From assembly GCA_003550945.1 (NCBI GenBank), contig PULL01000178.1, positions 1 through 5,117 on the forward strand: a stretch of DNA of 5,117 bases, given 5' to 3'. This stretch comes from Thioalkalivibrio sp. GTDB lineage: Bacteria > Pseudomonadota > Gammaproteobacteria > Ectothiorhodospirales > Ectothiorhodospiraceae. Both the position numbers and the translations under genes were made by a program. Position 1 is the stretch's first letter, and the number at the start of each line of letters is the position of its first letter. Below the pieces are notes generated by a model. That model saw only the letters and a program-made list of their open reading frames with translations. It was not told the DNA's origin and ran no database searches. Shown piece by piece: positions 1 through 5,117 of the stretch.

Positions 1-31
1 GCAGGAAGGTTGTTGTGGATCAGACGGCGAC

Positions 32-57
32 GGAGTGGCCGCTAGTGTATCCACTCC
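32..57. repeat. Inverted repeat 1 (7-bp arms)
   Basis: GGAGTGG at 32-38 is the exact reverse complement of CCACTCC at 51-57, with a 12-base loop. It is the first of three hairpin-capable elements in the gene-free left end. No T-run follows on either strand, so it does not look like a classical intrinsic terminator. It could be part of a dispersed intergenic repeat or an operator-like palindrome for a gene beyond the left edge. Confidence 0.45.
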
Positions 58-91
58 AGTCGCTCCCACCGAGCGCCTGGGTGCCTGTTAA

Positions 92-107
92 GGGTCGCTT
101 GCGACCC
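92..107. repeat. Inverted repeat 2 (compact hairpin)
   Basis: GGGTCGC at 92-98 and GCGACCC at 101-107 are perfect reverse complements separated by TT. In practice this is a 6-bp GC-rich stem with a 4-base loop. It is the strongest hairpin in the left intergenic region. On the minus strand, the direction of the operon, it is followed by TTAAC rather than a T-run, so terminator function is doubtful. From memory, cores of this style occur in short intergenic repeats scattered through proteobacterial genomes, but I cannot verify that this is one. Confidence 0.5.
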
Positions 108-112
108 CAGAT

Positions 113-136
113 GGCCGGTAGCGGCAGCGGCCGGCC
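113..136. repeat. Inverted repeat 3 (6-bp arms)
   Basis: GGCCGG at 113-118 pairs with CCGGCC at 131-136 around a 12-base loop that itself contains GC-rich short repeats (GCGGCAGCGG). It begins only six bases after the second hairpin, so the three inverted repeats form one structured block at 32-136. No coding sequence was recognised across the block. Confidence 0.4.
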
Positions 137-175
137 CAAACCGAGCACTCAGCAGTCCACGCGAGGGGCGGCAAT

Positions 176-261
176 GACGCGCTCACCCGAGACTTGGAAA
201 CGGAACAGGTCGAGCGCAACAAGATCCTGCGCGGCTATCGCCGATCGACTCGGACCGATCC
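176..261 (+). pseudogene. Remnant of the 3' end of a Spy/CpxP-like gene
   Basis: On the plus strand this stretch resembles the 3' end of the partial minus-strand gene at 4960-5117. Read in frame from 176 it gives DALTRDLETEQVERNKILRGYRR, against DVLSPEQVERYNHRRGYR-stop at the right edge, with a 12-base (four-codon) insertion before the EQVER motif. The best core, 201-249, matches 4955-5003 inverted at about 43 of 49 positions, including exact runs of 17 and 13 bases. The stop codon TGA of the right copy is CGA here, so the frame reads on into sequence antisense to the barrel gene. Upstream, the same frame is closed by TAG at 119-121 and shows no further clear similarity. I read it as a broken fragment left by duplication or rearrangement. 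A divergent but once functional paralogue is the alternative. Confidence 0.45.
201..249 (+). repeat. Left arm of a 49-bp imperfect inverted repeat
   Basis: This arm matches the reverse complement of 4955-5003 without gaps: 17 identical bases, an 11-base patch with 6 matches, 13 identical bases, one mismatch and 7 identical bases. Weaker similarity continues for about 15 bases downstream and, after a 12-base insertion, for about 13 bases upstream. The two arms enclose the whole five-gene operon. Confidence 0.7.
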
Positions 262-304
262 CCCAAGGCGCGCGGACCTGTCACCCTTGGACCCGACTGG
301 GAGT

Positions 305-1576
305 TCAGAAGCTGTACCGAGCCCGAAGCTCCAGACGCCAGTCATTCTGGCGCTCGCCGAACTCGGTGTTCCGACCGCCGGTGAGCACCGCGAGACGCCC
401 GCGCAGTTCCAGATTGGCGATGCCCGTGTAGCTCAGCTCCGGGATCAGCGAAGCGCTTCCGTCGTTCAGATTGACGATCGCTGTCCCGCCGACGGCCCAG
501 TACAGGAGATCCCGGGGTTCGTTGTTCCGCACCCGAAGATAGAGATAATCGCGCATCACCTGTGGTGCGCCGTAGCCGGACGCACGCGCCTGCGCGGCTC
601 TGCGCTGTACCAGGGGATCCTCCCCGCTCTCGCGGGCGAGATCGAAGAAATTCCGGATTTCCTGGCGCGTGTAACCGGCGCCGTTTCGGTAGTACTCGGC
701 GATCCAGGTGGTTTCTCCCTGCGTCAGATAGCGCAGCCCCAGAAGTACATCGGTGGACCGGGCGTCGCGGCTGCCCAGCGTCCCGTCATCGTCCACGACC
801 GTGACCTCGCGCCGGCCAAATCCTGCCAGCTCGGCGTGCACCTCGAAATGCGGCGCCAGATTTCGGGACAGCGCGATTCCCAATGCGCCGGGGCGGCTGC
901 CGCTGGCGCGGGCCGTCAGATGGATATCGGTATCCCGGTAGAGCAGATAGACGCGGCCCGCCGGGTTGAGCGCGCTGTCGGCACCGAAGTCCTCGTTCAG
1001 ATCGTCGTTCACCGGCAGGATCAGCGGATTGAGCACCAGCGTGCGCAGCGGCTCAGCGAAGCTCCGGACGTACTCAGCCTGCGCGAGCACGAATCCCTCG
1101 CGCGTGAGGTCTGGGTCCGTGGGGTCCTTCGGCCGCTCCAGAAAAGCGACCGGATTCCAGGCATAGCCGGTGCCCCAGCGCAGAGTGCGTTTACCGACCT
1201 CTGCCGACAGACGGTCGCTGGGGCGGTGGTTCAGATAGAGTTCCTGCGCGGTGACGTCGTCACTGCTGCCGAAGACGTCGTCCCGCCACTCGGCCTGCAG
1301 GCGGCCGTTCAGAGTCGTGTCATCCCAGCGGTATTGACCGGACAGGTTTCCGGTCGCGCGGTAACGCTGGAAATCGCGGCGCTGCCCGTCCGGAAAGTTC
1401 AGGGCATACAGCGCGGAATCTCGGTCCAGCAGGAAATGTTCAAAGCTTCCCTGCAGATAGCCGGAAACCTCGTAGGGCTTGCGTTCGTAGCGGCCGACAT
1501 CGAAGTCGAACTCGAATTCGGCAAGGCCAAGCGCGGGCAACAGGAACAGCAGGAGCCCAATCCGCCCGTGCCTCAA
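305..1576 (-). CDS. Outer-membrane beta-barrel protein, terminal gene of the envelope-transport operon
   Basis: The product has 423 residues. A Sec signal peptide (Arg at 2 and 5, hydrophobic residues 6-18) probably ends at Ala19 (GLA|EFEF). The mature part alternates polar and hydrophobic residues, as amphipathic barrel strands do, has no cysteine, and ends in Arg-Tyr-Ser-Phe, the C-terminal aromatic signal recognised by the BAM machinery. A conspicuous block, GKRTLRWGTGYAWNP at 128-142 followed by DPTDPDLTREGF at 151-162, looks like a conserved signature of an uncharacterised outer-membrane family. I cannot name a substrate. The start is TTG, overlapping the stop of the upstream LolA-like gene as TTGA. 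The signal peptide begins at once, which supports this start and implies coupled translation. As last gene of the operon it probably supplies the outer-membrane end of the pathway. A porin-like role independent of the transporter remains possible. Confidence 0.85.
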   Translation of the reverse strand: MRHGRIGLLLFLLPALGLAEFEFDFDVGRYERKPYEVSGYLQGSFEHFLLDRDSALYALNFPDGQRRDFQRYRATGNLSGQYRWDDTTLNGRLQAEWRDDVFGSSDDVTAQELYLNHRPSDRLSAEVGKRTLRWGTGYAWNPVAFLERPKDPTDPDLTREGFVLAQAEYVRSFAEPLRTLVLNPLILPVNDDLNEDFGADSALNPAGRVYLLYRDTDIHLTARASGSRPGALGIALSRNLAPHFEVHAELAGFGRREVTVVDDDGTLGSRDARSTDVLLGLRYLTQGETTWIAEYYRNGAGYTRQEIRNFFDLARESGEDPLVQRRAAQARASGYGAPQVMRDYLYLRVRNNEPRDLLYWAVGGTAIVNLNDGSASLIPELSYTGIANLELRGRLAVLTGGRNTEFGERQNDWRLELRARYSF

Positions 1577-2328
1577 CGCCGCAGATCCCCGATCCTGGGC
1601 AGGTAGCTCAGCGAGAATACTTCATCCGGAAAATCGCGCCGGGCGATCCCGGAAAACAGCATCACCGAGCGATAGCCGCGCTGCAGCGGGCTGGTTGTTT
1701 CGAGCATCGCGGGCCGCACGATACCGTCGCCGAAATCGGTCATCCGGCTGTACTCCAATGTCTTGATCAGCAGGCCGGTGGCCGCGTAGGCCTCGATCTT
1801 CGCCGGGGTACGGGTCTGCTGGTCCACCCACATCTTCAGACGATCGTAGGCGACCTCGGGTCCGCGGGCCTGGAGGTCGAGCACGTACTGGTCCGCGTCC
1901 TCTTCGAGCAGGGTCGCGCTGTACTCGACGCTGAAATCGAGGCGCAGGATGTCGGTATTGCTGAACACGCCACCGACGACCGACTGCAGGCTGGTGATCC
2001 GGATCGGCCTGCCGACGTCGGGAATGTACAGCCACATGTTCTCCCCAAGGCGCAGCGTCGACCGGCCACGCTCGCTCGCCGGGTCCAGAAATACCGCCGC
2101 CATGCTGTCGGCACCGCTGCGTACCGTGTACAGCACGAATTCCCGCGAACGGCCATCCGGTTCCACGTTGATGATCTTCCGATACATCTCCAGCGCACCC
2201 GGCTGCATGCGCTGGTCGACCTCCGCGAGCAGTGCATCCGCCTCCACGGCCCAGAGCGGTCCGCAGCCGAGAATCGCGAGCAGGATAATGGCGGCAAAGC
2301 GGGTTCGGATCGATCGGATCATGCTCAT
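1573..2328 (-). CDS. LolA-like periplasmic protein (outer-membrane lipoprotein-sorting protein family, COG2834 type)
   Basis: The product has 251 residues. The frame extends upstream to 2499, but that part is Arg/Ser-rich shadow sequence. ATG at 2328 has a good Shine-Dalgarno (AGGGAGA, 2334-2340) and opens directly into a signal peptide (RSIRTR, then hydrophobic residues 11-21). Cleavage is probably at LWA|VE after residue 27, although ILGC at 19-22 weakly resembles a lipobox, so a lipoprotein form cannot be excluded. The segment MWLYIPDVGRPIRI at 98-111 and the following GVFSNTDILRLDF at 120-132 match the pattern of the LolA-like family that accompanies MMPL and ABC exporters. These proteins have a curved half-barrel fold that holds acyl chains. 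It lies 10 bases after the permease and overlaps the barrel gene by 4 bases. I infer that it ferries a hydrophobic cargo between the transporter and the outer membrane. It is not the housekeeping LolA: it is longer and sits in its own transporter operon. Confidence 0.82.
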   Translation of the reverse strand: MSMIRSIRTRFAAIILLAILGCGPLWAVEADALLAEVDQRMQPGALEMYRKIINVEPDGRSREFVLYTVRSGADSMAAVFLDPASERGRSTLRLGENMWLYIPDVGRPIRITSLQSVVGGVFSNTDILRLDFSVEYSATLLEEDADQYVLDLQARGPEVAYDRLKMWVDQQTRTPAKIEAYAATGLLIKTLEYSRMTDFGDGIVRPAMLETTSPLQRGYRSVMLFSGIARRDFPDEVFSLSYLPRIGDLRR

Positions 2329-2333
2329 GGTGC

Positions 2334-2340
2334 TCTCCCT
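2334..2340 (-). promoter_or_regulatory. Shine-Dalgarno site that sets the start of the LolA-like gene
   Basis: AGGGAGA on the minus strand lies five bases before ATG 2328 and overlaps the TAG stop of the permease gene (2339-2341). This supports the start at 2328 over the upstream in-frame starts inside the permease gene, and points to coupling between permease termination and LolA-like initiation. A second ATG two codons downstream (2322) is a less well spaced alternative. Confidence 0.6.
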
Positions 2341-3583
2341 ACACATGCCGTAGCGCGGTGTTCGGGTCCATTCGCGCGGCCTTCCACGCCGGCTGCAGAC
2401 TGGCGGCCGCCGCGACCGCGACCACGATCGCGGCCACCCACAGGATATCGCCGAGCGCGAGCGCAGGGGCCAGCACGATCTCCTGACGCCCGAAGGCAAA
2501 CTCCAAGGGCCAGACGTTCAGAAGTTGGACTACCCCAAGGCTGATCAGCATGCCGACGAGAGTGCCGACTACGCCCAGCAGCACACCCTCACCCACGAAC
2601 AGTAAGAGGATCCGCCCCGGCGGCGTCCCGATCGCGGCGATCGTGCCAATCTCGCGCACGCGCTCGTAGACCGACATGATCATCACGTTCATCACCGCAA
2701 TCAGAACGATCCCGACCAGCATGATGCGAATGAACAGATCGAGCAGATCGATCATGCGCGCGATGTTCGCAAACGGCGTCAACTGATCCCAGGTGTGAAC
2801 GGTCAGCAGCGGCTGTCCGCGCGGATTCACGATGTCGCCCAGCCTCTGTTCGAGACGGCGCGCCACGCGCTCGGTCTGACCGGGATCCTGAAGCCGGATC
2901 GCGATCTGGTTCACTTCCGGCGCATCCATGCGCAGCAGCGCACGGGCATCATCGATATGCAGGTAGCCGTCCCGACCACCAGGCCCGGTCACCGCGTCGA
3001 GGACGCCTTGCACGAGGAAGGTTCTTCCGTTCACCGAACCATCGACATTGGTCGCCACCAGCACCACCGTGTCGCCTACCTGCACTCCCATGCCGCGGGC
3101 AAGCAGTTCCGGGAGCAGGAGCGCACCGGGCTCCAGCAGACCGTTGCGGATCTCGCCATCCAGCAACCGCCCGGCCAGCAACGGCATCGCCGCTGCTTCG
3201 CGCTCTGGCTCCACACCGTTCAGCCGGATGTTGGTCGTCTCGTCGAAGTCACTGAGCATGGCACCGAATTTCAGCCGCGCAGTAATCGCCTCCACCTCCG
3301 GCATCTCTCGAAGCAGGGCCTCGACCCGGGCGACCAGCTCGGGCTTCATGTTCAGATTCAGCGGCAGGTTCTCGATCGACGCGACGTAACCACGCTGGTG
3401 TACCTGCAGATGCCCGAGCATCGAGTCGGTGATCTGTCCGATCATAATCTGCTTGAAGGAGGCCGACACCGCGACGAACAGCAACACGGCGACCATCCCG
3501 AGCACGATCAGCCCCGAGGTCAGCAGGCTGCGGCGCCAATACCGCACGAGGTTGCGTGCCGACAACCGCAGCACCCGGATCAT
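2339..3583 (-). CDS. ABC transporter permease, MacB/LolC/E type (MacB_PCD plus FtsX domain)
   Basis: The product has 414 residues with the four-helix layout of the type VII (MacB/LolCDE/FtsX) superfamily. There is one N-terminal membrane helix at about 20-42, a large periplasmic domain at about 43-280 (MacB-PCD type), and three C-terminal helices at about 283-305, 326-356 and 377-396. After the second helix comes YERVREIGTIAAIGTP (306-321), the cytoplasmic coupling segment typical of FtsX domains. The C-terminus has the family's PAWKAARMDPNTALR ending (398-412). ATG 3583 overlaps the ATPase stop (ATGA, 3580-3583), with GGAGG at 3590-3594 as ribosome site. Only one permease gene is present, so a homodimer with two copies of the ATPase is expected, as in MacB and unlike the LolC/LolE heterodimer. 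Members of this superfamily use ATP hydrolysis in the cytoplasm to drive movement in the periplasm rather than passing cargo through the membrane. Here the likely client is the LolA-like protein encoded next. The cargo is unknown. Confidence 0.93.
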   Translation of the reverse strand: MIRVLRLSARNLVRYWRRSLLTSGLIVLGMVAVLLFVAVSASFKQIMIGQITDSMLGHLQVHQRGYVASIENLPLNLNMKPELVARVEALLREMPEVEAITARLKFGAMLSDFDETTNIRLNGVEPEREAAAMPLLAGRLLDGEIRNGLLEPGALLLPELLARGMGVQVGDTVVLVATNVDGSVNGRTFLVQGVLDAVTGPGGRDGYLHIDDARALLRMDAPEVNQIAIRLQDPGQTERVARRLEQRLGDIVNPRGQPLLTVHTWDQLTPFANIARMIDLLDLFIRIMLVGIVLIAVMNVMIMSVYERVREIGTIAAIGTPPGRILLLFVGEGVLLGVVGTLVGMLISLGVVQLLNVWPLEFAFGRQEIVLAPALALGDILWVAAIVVAVAAAASLQPAWKAARMDPNTALRHV

Positions 3584-4272
3584 GCGGTGCCTCCGGCGCC
3601 ATTCACGATCCGTCCGTCCTCCAGGTGGAAGACTTCCTCGGCCGCGTCGACGATACGCGGGTCATGAGTGGAGAAAACGAACGTAGTCCCGAATTCGTCG
3701 CGCATCGCCTTCATCAGGTCGATGATGCGCAGCGCGGTCACATGGTCGAGATTCGCGGTGGGTTCGTCGGCCAGCACCAGTTTCGGCTTCGAAGCGAGCG
3801 CGCGGGCGACCGCCACCCGCTGCTTCTGGCCACCCGAAAGCTGGTCCGGTCGTTTGTCCGCACGATCGGCGATGCCGACCGCTTCGAGCAGTTCGGCAAC
3901 CCGCGCCCGACGCTGCGCCACGGGCCAGTTCTGCACCATCAGCAGCGGATACTCGATGTTCTCGGCCGCGCTCAGCACCGGGATCAGGTTGAAATCCTGA
4001 AACACGAACCCGAGATTCGCCCCCCGGAAGTCGGCGGCCTCACGCCTCCCGAGGGAGGCAACGTCCGTGTCCAGCACGCGCAGCGTGCCGTCCGTGGGGC
4101 GGTCGAGGCAGCCGATCATGTTCAGCACCGTGCTCTTGCCGCTGCCGGACGGTCCGACGAAGGCGACGAAGCCACCGGACTCGATCGAGAAGTCGACCCC
4201 CCGGACGGCGTGAACGCTGACATCACCCGTGCGATAGGTCTTGTGCAGACCCGTTGCCTGGACCAGGGCCAT
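3580..4272 (-). CDS. ABC transporter ATP-binding protein, MacB/LolD family
   Basis: The product has 230 residues, the usual length for a LolD-like nucleotide-binding subunit. All the catalytic motifs are intact: Walker A GPSGSGKS at 40-47, Q-loop Gln92 in FVFQDFNLIPVLSAAEN, signature LSGGQ at 145-149, Walker B LVLADE at 165-170, D-loop NLD at 174-176 and switch His203. The FQxxNLIPxLxxxEN stretch after the Q-loop is typical of the MacB/LolD/FtsE group. The frame continues to 4350, but ATG 4272 (MALVQATGLHKTYRTGD) gives the standard N-terminus and falls 11 bases after the cytochrome stop; its ribosome site is weak (about CGGG), so coupling to cytochrome translation is likely. It should sit on the cytoplasmic face of the inner membrane and power the permease, whose gene it overlaps by 4 bases. 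The broad class is certain; LolD, MacB or other substrate assignment is not. Confidence 0.95.
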   Translation of the reverse strand: MALVQATGLHKTYRTGDVSVHAVRGVDFSIESGGFVAFVGPSGSGKSTVLNMIGCLDRPTDGTLRVLDTDVASLGRREAADFRGANLGFVFQDFNLIPVLSAAENIEYPLLMVQNWPVAQRRARVAELLEAVGIADRADKRPDQLSGGQKQRVAVARALASKPKLVLADEPTANLDHVTALRIIDLMKAMRDEFGTTFVFSTHDPRIVDAAEEVFHLEDGRIVNGAGGTA

Positions 4273-4283
4273 GTGCCCGAAAC

Positions 4284-4742
4284 TCAGTAGGCCAGTTCGA
4301 GCCGGTCCAACTGCTCCTTGGTGATGTCGCCCCAGCGCTCGAGGTTCCACGCATCGTCGCCCACCCAGGCCTTGAACACCGCGAGATTGCGCTGCCGCTC
4401 GTCATCGTCAGCGCCCAGGTGCTCATACATGTTGCCGGGCTTGCCTTCAGGGTGGCTACTGCCGTCGTCGAGGCGACGCATCAGGGCCCCGGTATCGGGA
4501 TAGACCACGAACATGATCAAATCCGCATAGGAGTCCATACGTGGCCCGAGCCCCATCTCTTCGTAACGGTCCTTGTCCGCGTCGAAATCGCCGACATAGG
4601 GGGCGTTTACGCCGTGGCAGCCAGCGCAGTGAACCTCAAAAAGAGGCTGCACATGTTCTGTGTAGGTCACCTCTTCGGCGTACAACGGCGCAACCGCAAG
4701 CGCCAGTGCGCCTGCGGCAAAAAACACGGGAAGGTTCTTCAC
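4284..4742 (-). CDS. Small periplasmic mono-haem cytochrome c
   Basis: The product has 152 residues. A signal peptide (MKNLPVFF, hydrophobic residues 6-20) has a clear LYA|EE cleavage site after residue 22, leaving a mature protein of about 130 residues. One haem-attachment motif, CAGCH, is at 39-43, preceded by VQPLFEVH as in many class I cytochromes. The sixth haem ligand is most likely Met105 in GKPGNMYEHLG, with Met88 an alternative. The C-terminus is rich in Trp (126, 132, 137). The start is GTG, supported by a strong ribosome site GAGGTGA four bases upstream and by the signal peptide beginning immediately. It is first in the five-gene run, 11 bases before the ATPase. It should carry electrons in the periplasm, but its partner is not evident, and a cytochrome is unusual company for a LolA/MacB-type transporter. 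It could simply be co-transcribed, or the pathway could involve a redox step. Confidence 0.88.
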   Translation of the reverse strand: MKNLPVFFAAGALALAVAPLYAEEVTYTEHVQPLFEVHCAGCHGVNAPYVGDFDADKDRYEEMGLGPRMDSYADLIMFVVYPDTGALMRRLDDGSSHPEGKPGNMYEHLGADDDERQRNLAVFKAWVGDDAWNLERWGDITKEQLDRLELAY

Positions 4743-4746
4743 AGCG

Positions 4747-4753
4747 TCACCTC
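4747..4753 (-). promoter_or_regulatory. Strong Shine-Dalgarno site for the GTG-initiated cytochrome gene
   Basis: GAGGTGA on the minus strand matches seven bases of the anti-Shine-Dalgarno complement and stands four bases before GTG 4742. It fixes the unusual start codon and suggests efficient entry of ribosomes at the first gene of the operon. Confidence 0.65.
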
Positions 4754-4810
4754 GACAGGAAGGAACACAGGCGGTCCACCCAACCGGGTTCCGGGCAAAC
4801 CACGCCCCCT

Positions 4811-4839
4811 ACCCTATGCCTCGGACACCCCAGAAGCAA
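4811..4839 (-). promoter_or_regulatory. Weak sigma-70-like promoter candidate for the operon
   Basis: Reading the minus strand, TTGCTT (4834-4839) and TAGGGT (4811-4816) are 17 bases apart, about 70 bases before the cytochrome start. Each hexamer matches only three consensus positions, so this is a suggestion only. The whole gap 4743-4959 otherwise shows a modest CGGTT/AACCG hairpin (4900-4904 with 4913-4917) downstream of the Spy/CpxP-like gene and no strong terminator. Transcription of the operon from that upstream gene is equally possible. Confidence 0.18.
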
Positions 4840-4954
4840 TGCGGTCTCCAGCACTTCGCGCATCGTTCTTATCGTCAGGCCAACGAAGAACAGGTGGATC
4901 GGTTGCTGCCCGAACCGGACGAGAGCCGGATCAGCGAATCGAGACACCGGCCCC

Positions 4955-5003
4955 GTCGATCAGCGATAGCCGCGCCGGTGGTTGTAGCGCTCGACCTGTT
5001 CCG
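4955..5003 (-). repeat. Right arm of the 49-bp imperfect inverted repeat
   Basis: This arm covers the last codons, the TGA stop (4960-4962) and the first bases after the Spy/CpxP-like gene. It matches 201-249 on the opposite strand at about 43 of 49 positions. The match crosses the stop codon into non-coding sequence, so it reflects shared DNA ancestry and not only protein conservation. Confidence 0.7.
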
Positions 5004-5117
5004 GACTGAGCACGTCCATCATCTCTAGATGGTAGAGAAGATGGGTGGCGCGCAGTCGGCCCCGCAGTTCAGCAGCCTTCATCGAGGCCTTCAGCACCGA
5101 GTCCGGCGTGGCCTCCC
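4960..5117 (-). CDS. Spy/CpxP-like periplasmic protein, C-terminal part only
   Basis: This is an open minus-strand frame of 51 codons plus TGA (4960-4962) that runs off the right edge, so its start is outside the window. The visible end is helical and charged (LKASMKAAELRGRLRATHLL), followed by HLEMMDVLSPEQVERYNHRRGYR. The LSPEQVERY segment fits the LTxxQ motif of the Spy/CpxP (LTXXQ, PF07813) family, periplasmic chaperones or metal and stress sensors, and ending soon after it in RGY is common for that family. The call rests on this short piece alone. It is in the same orientation as the operon, 217 bases upstream of the cytochrome, so it may be co-transcribed or a separate unit. A related broken copy lies inverted at the left end of the window. 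Confidence 0.6.
   Translation of the reverse strand, partial: EATPDSVLKASMKAAELRGRLRATHLLYHLEMMDVLSPEQVERYNHRRGYR

Noticed and set aside
263..290. Possible terminator hairpin just after the barrel gene (CCAAGG / CCTTGG)
   Set aside because: Only six base pairs around a 16-base loop, and no T-run after it on the minus strand. Not enough to call a terminator.
15..431. Plus-strand frame of 138 codons at the left end
   Set aside because: It has low-complexity Arg/Ser/Pro composition, runs through the inverted repeats and into the antisense of the barrel gene, and has no family resemblance.
194..1606. Long plus-strand frame of 470 codons, starting TTG
   Set aside because: It is almost entirely antisense to the signal-peptide-bearing barrel gene, in a GC-rich sequence where such shadows are common. 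Its translation has no signal, domain or plausible ribosome site. Only its first codons are of interest, as the gene remnant.
2329..2499. N-terminal extension of the LolA-like frame up to 2499
   Set aside because: The extra 57 residues are Arg/Ser-rich antiframe sequence inside the permease gene. The start at 2328 has a ribosome site and opens into a signal peptide.
2795..3667. Plus-strand frame of 290 codons, antisense to the permease
   Set aside because: His/Gln/Arg-rich composition with no recognisable domain. The opposite strand has a fully motif-supported ABC permease.
4747..4947. Minus-strand 66-codon frame that neatly fills the gap between the Spy/CpxP-like stop and the cytochrome ribosome site
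   Set aside because: The position is tempting (GTG start 12 bases after a stop), but about 30% of its third positions are A or T, it uses AGA, ATA and several AGG codons, and the product resembles nothing. Treated as non-coding leader; conservation in relatives would change this.
4929..4966. Direct repeat GATCAGCGA at 4929-4937 and 4958-4966
   Set aside because: Nine bases, two copies, one within coding sequence. This could easily be chance and has no matching structure around it.

Overview
The window looks like chromosomal DNA of a GC-rich Gram-negative bacterium. The evidence is Sec signal peptides, a beta-barrel ending in Tyr-Ser-Phe, a periplasmic c-type cytochrome and a LolA-like periplasmic protein. 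A gammaproteobacterium (for example of the Ectothiorhodospiraceae type) is my guess from the protein style; nothing here fixes the taxon.

All real genes lie on the minus strand, so transcription runs from right to left. At the right edge (4960-5117) is the 3' end of a gene for a Spy/CpxP-like periplasmic protein. A 217-base gap follows (4743-4959), the only place with room for a promoter. Then comes a tightly packed five-gene run: a small mono-haem cytochrome c (GTG start, 4742-4284), a MacB/LolD-type ABC ATPase (4272-3580), a MacB/LolC/E-type FtsX-domain permease (3583-2339), a LolA-like periplasmic protein (2328-1573) and an outer-membrane beta-barrel protein (TTG start, 1576-305). Gaps between them are 11 bases, a 4-base ATGA overlap, 10 bases and a 4-base TTGA overlap, so this is almost certainly one operon with translational coupling.

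Taken together, the operon encodes one protein for each layer of the envelope: an inner-membrane ATP-driven 'mechanotransmission' type transporter, a periplasmic carrier with the LolA fold, and an outer-membrane barrel. By analogy with LolCDE-LolA and with MMPL/LolA-like export clusters, I infer a dedicated route that moves a hydrophobic or lipid-linked substrate towards the outer membrane. The cargo cannot be read from the sequence, and the role of the cytochrome in the same operon is unexplained. This is the best candidate here for an undescribed system.

The left 304 bases hold no convincing intact gene. Three inverted repeats (32-57, 92-107, 113-136) make a structured intergenic stretch. 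Next to it, at about 176-261 on the plus strand, is a decayed copy of the 3' end of the Spy/CpxP-like gene seen at the right edge. A 49-base core is about 88% identical, and the position of its stop codon is changed from TGA to CGA. The operon is therefore bracketed by an inverted pair of related gene ends, which suggests an old duplication or rearrangement.
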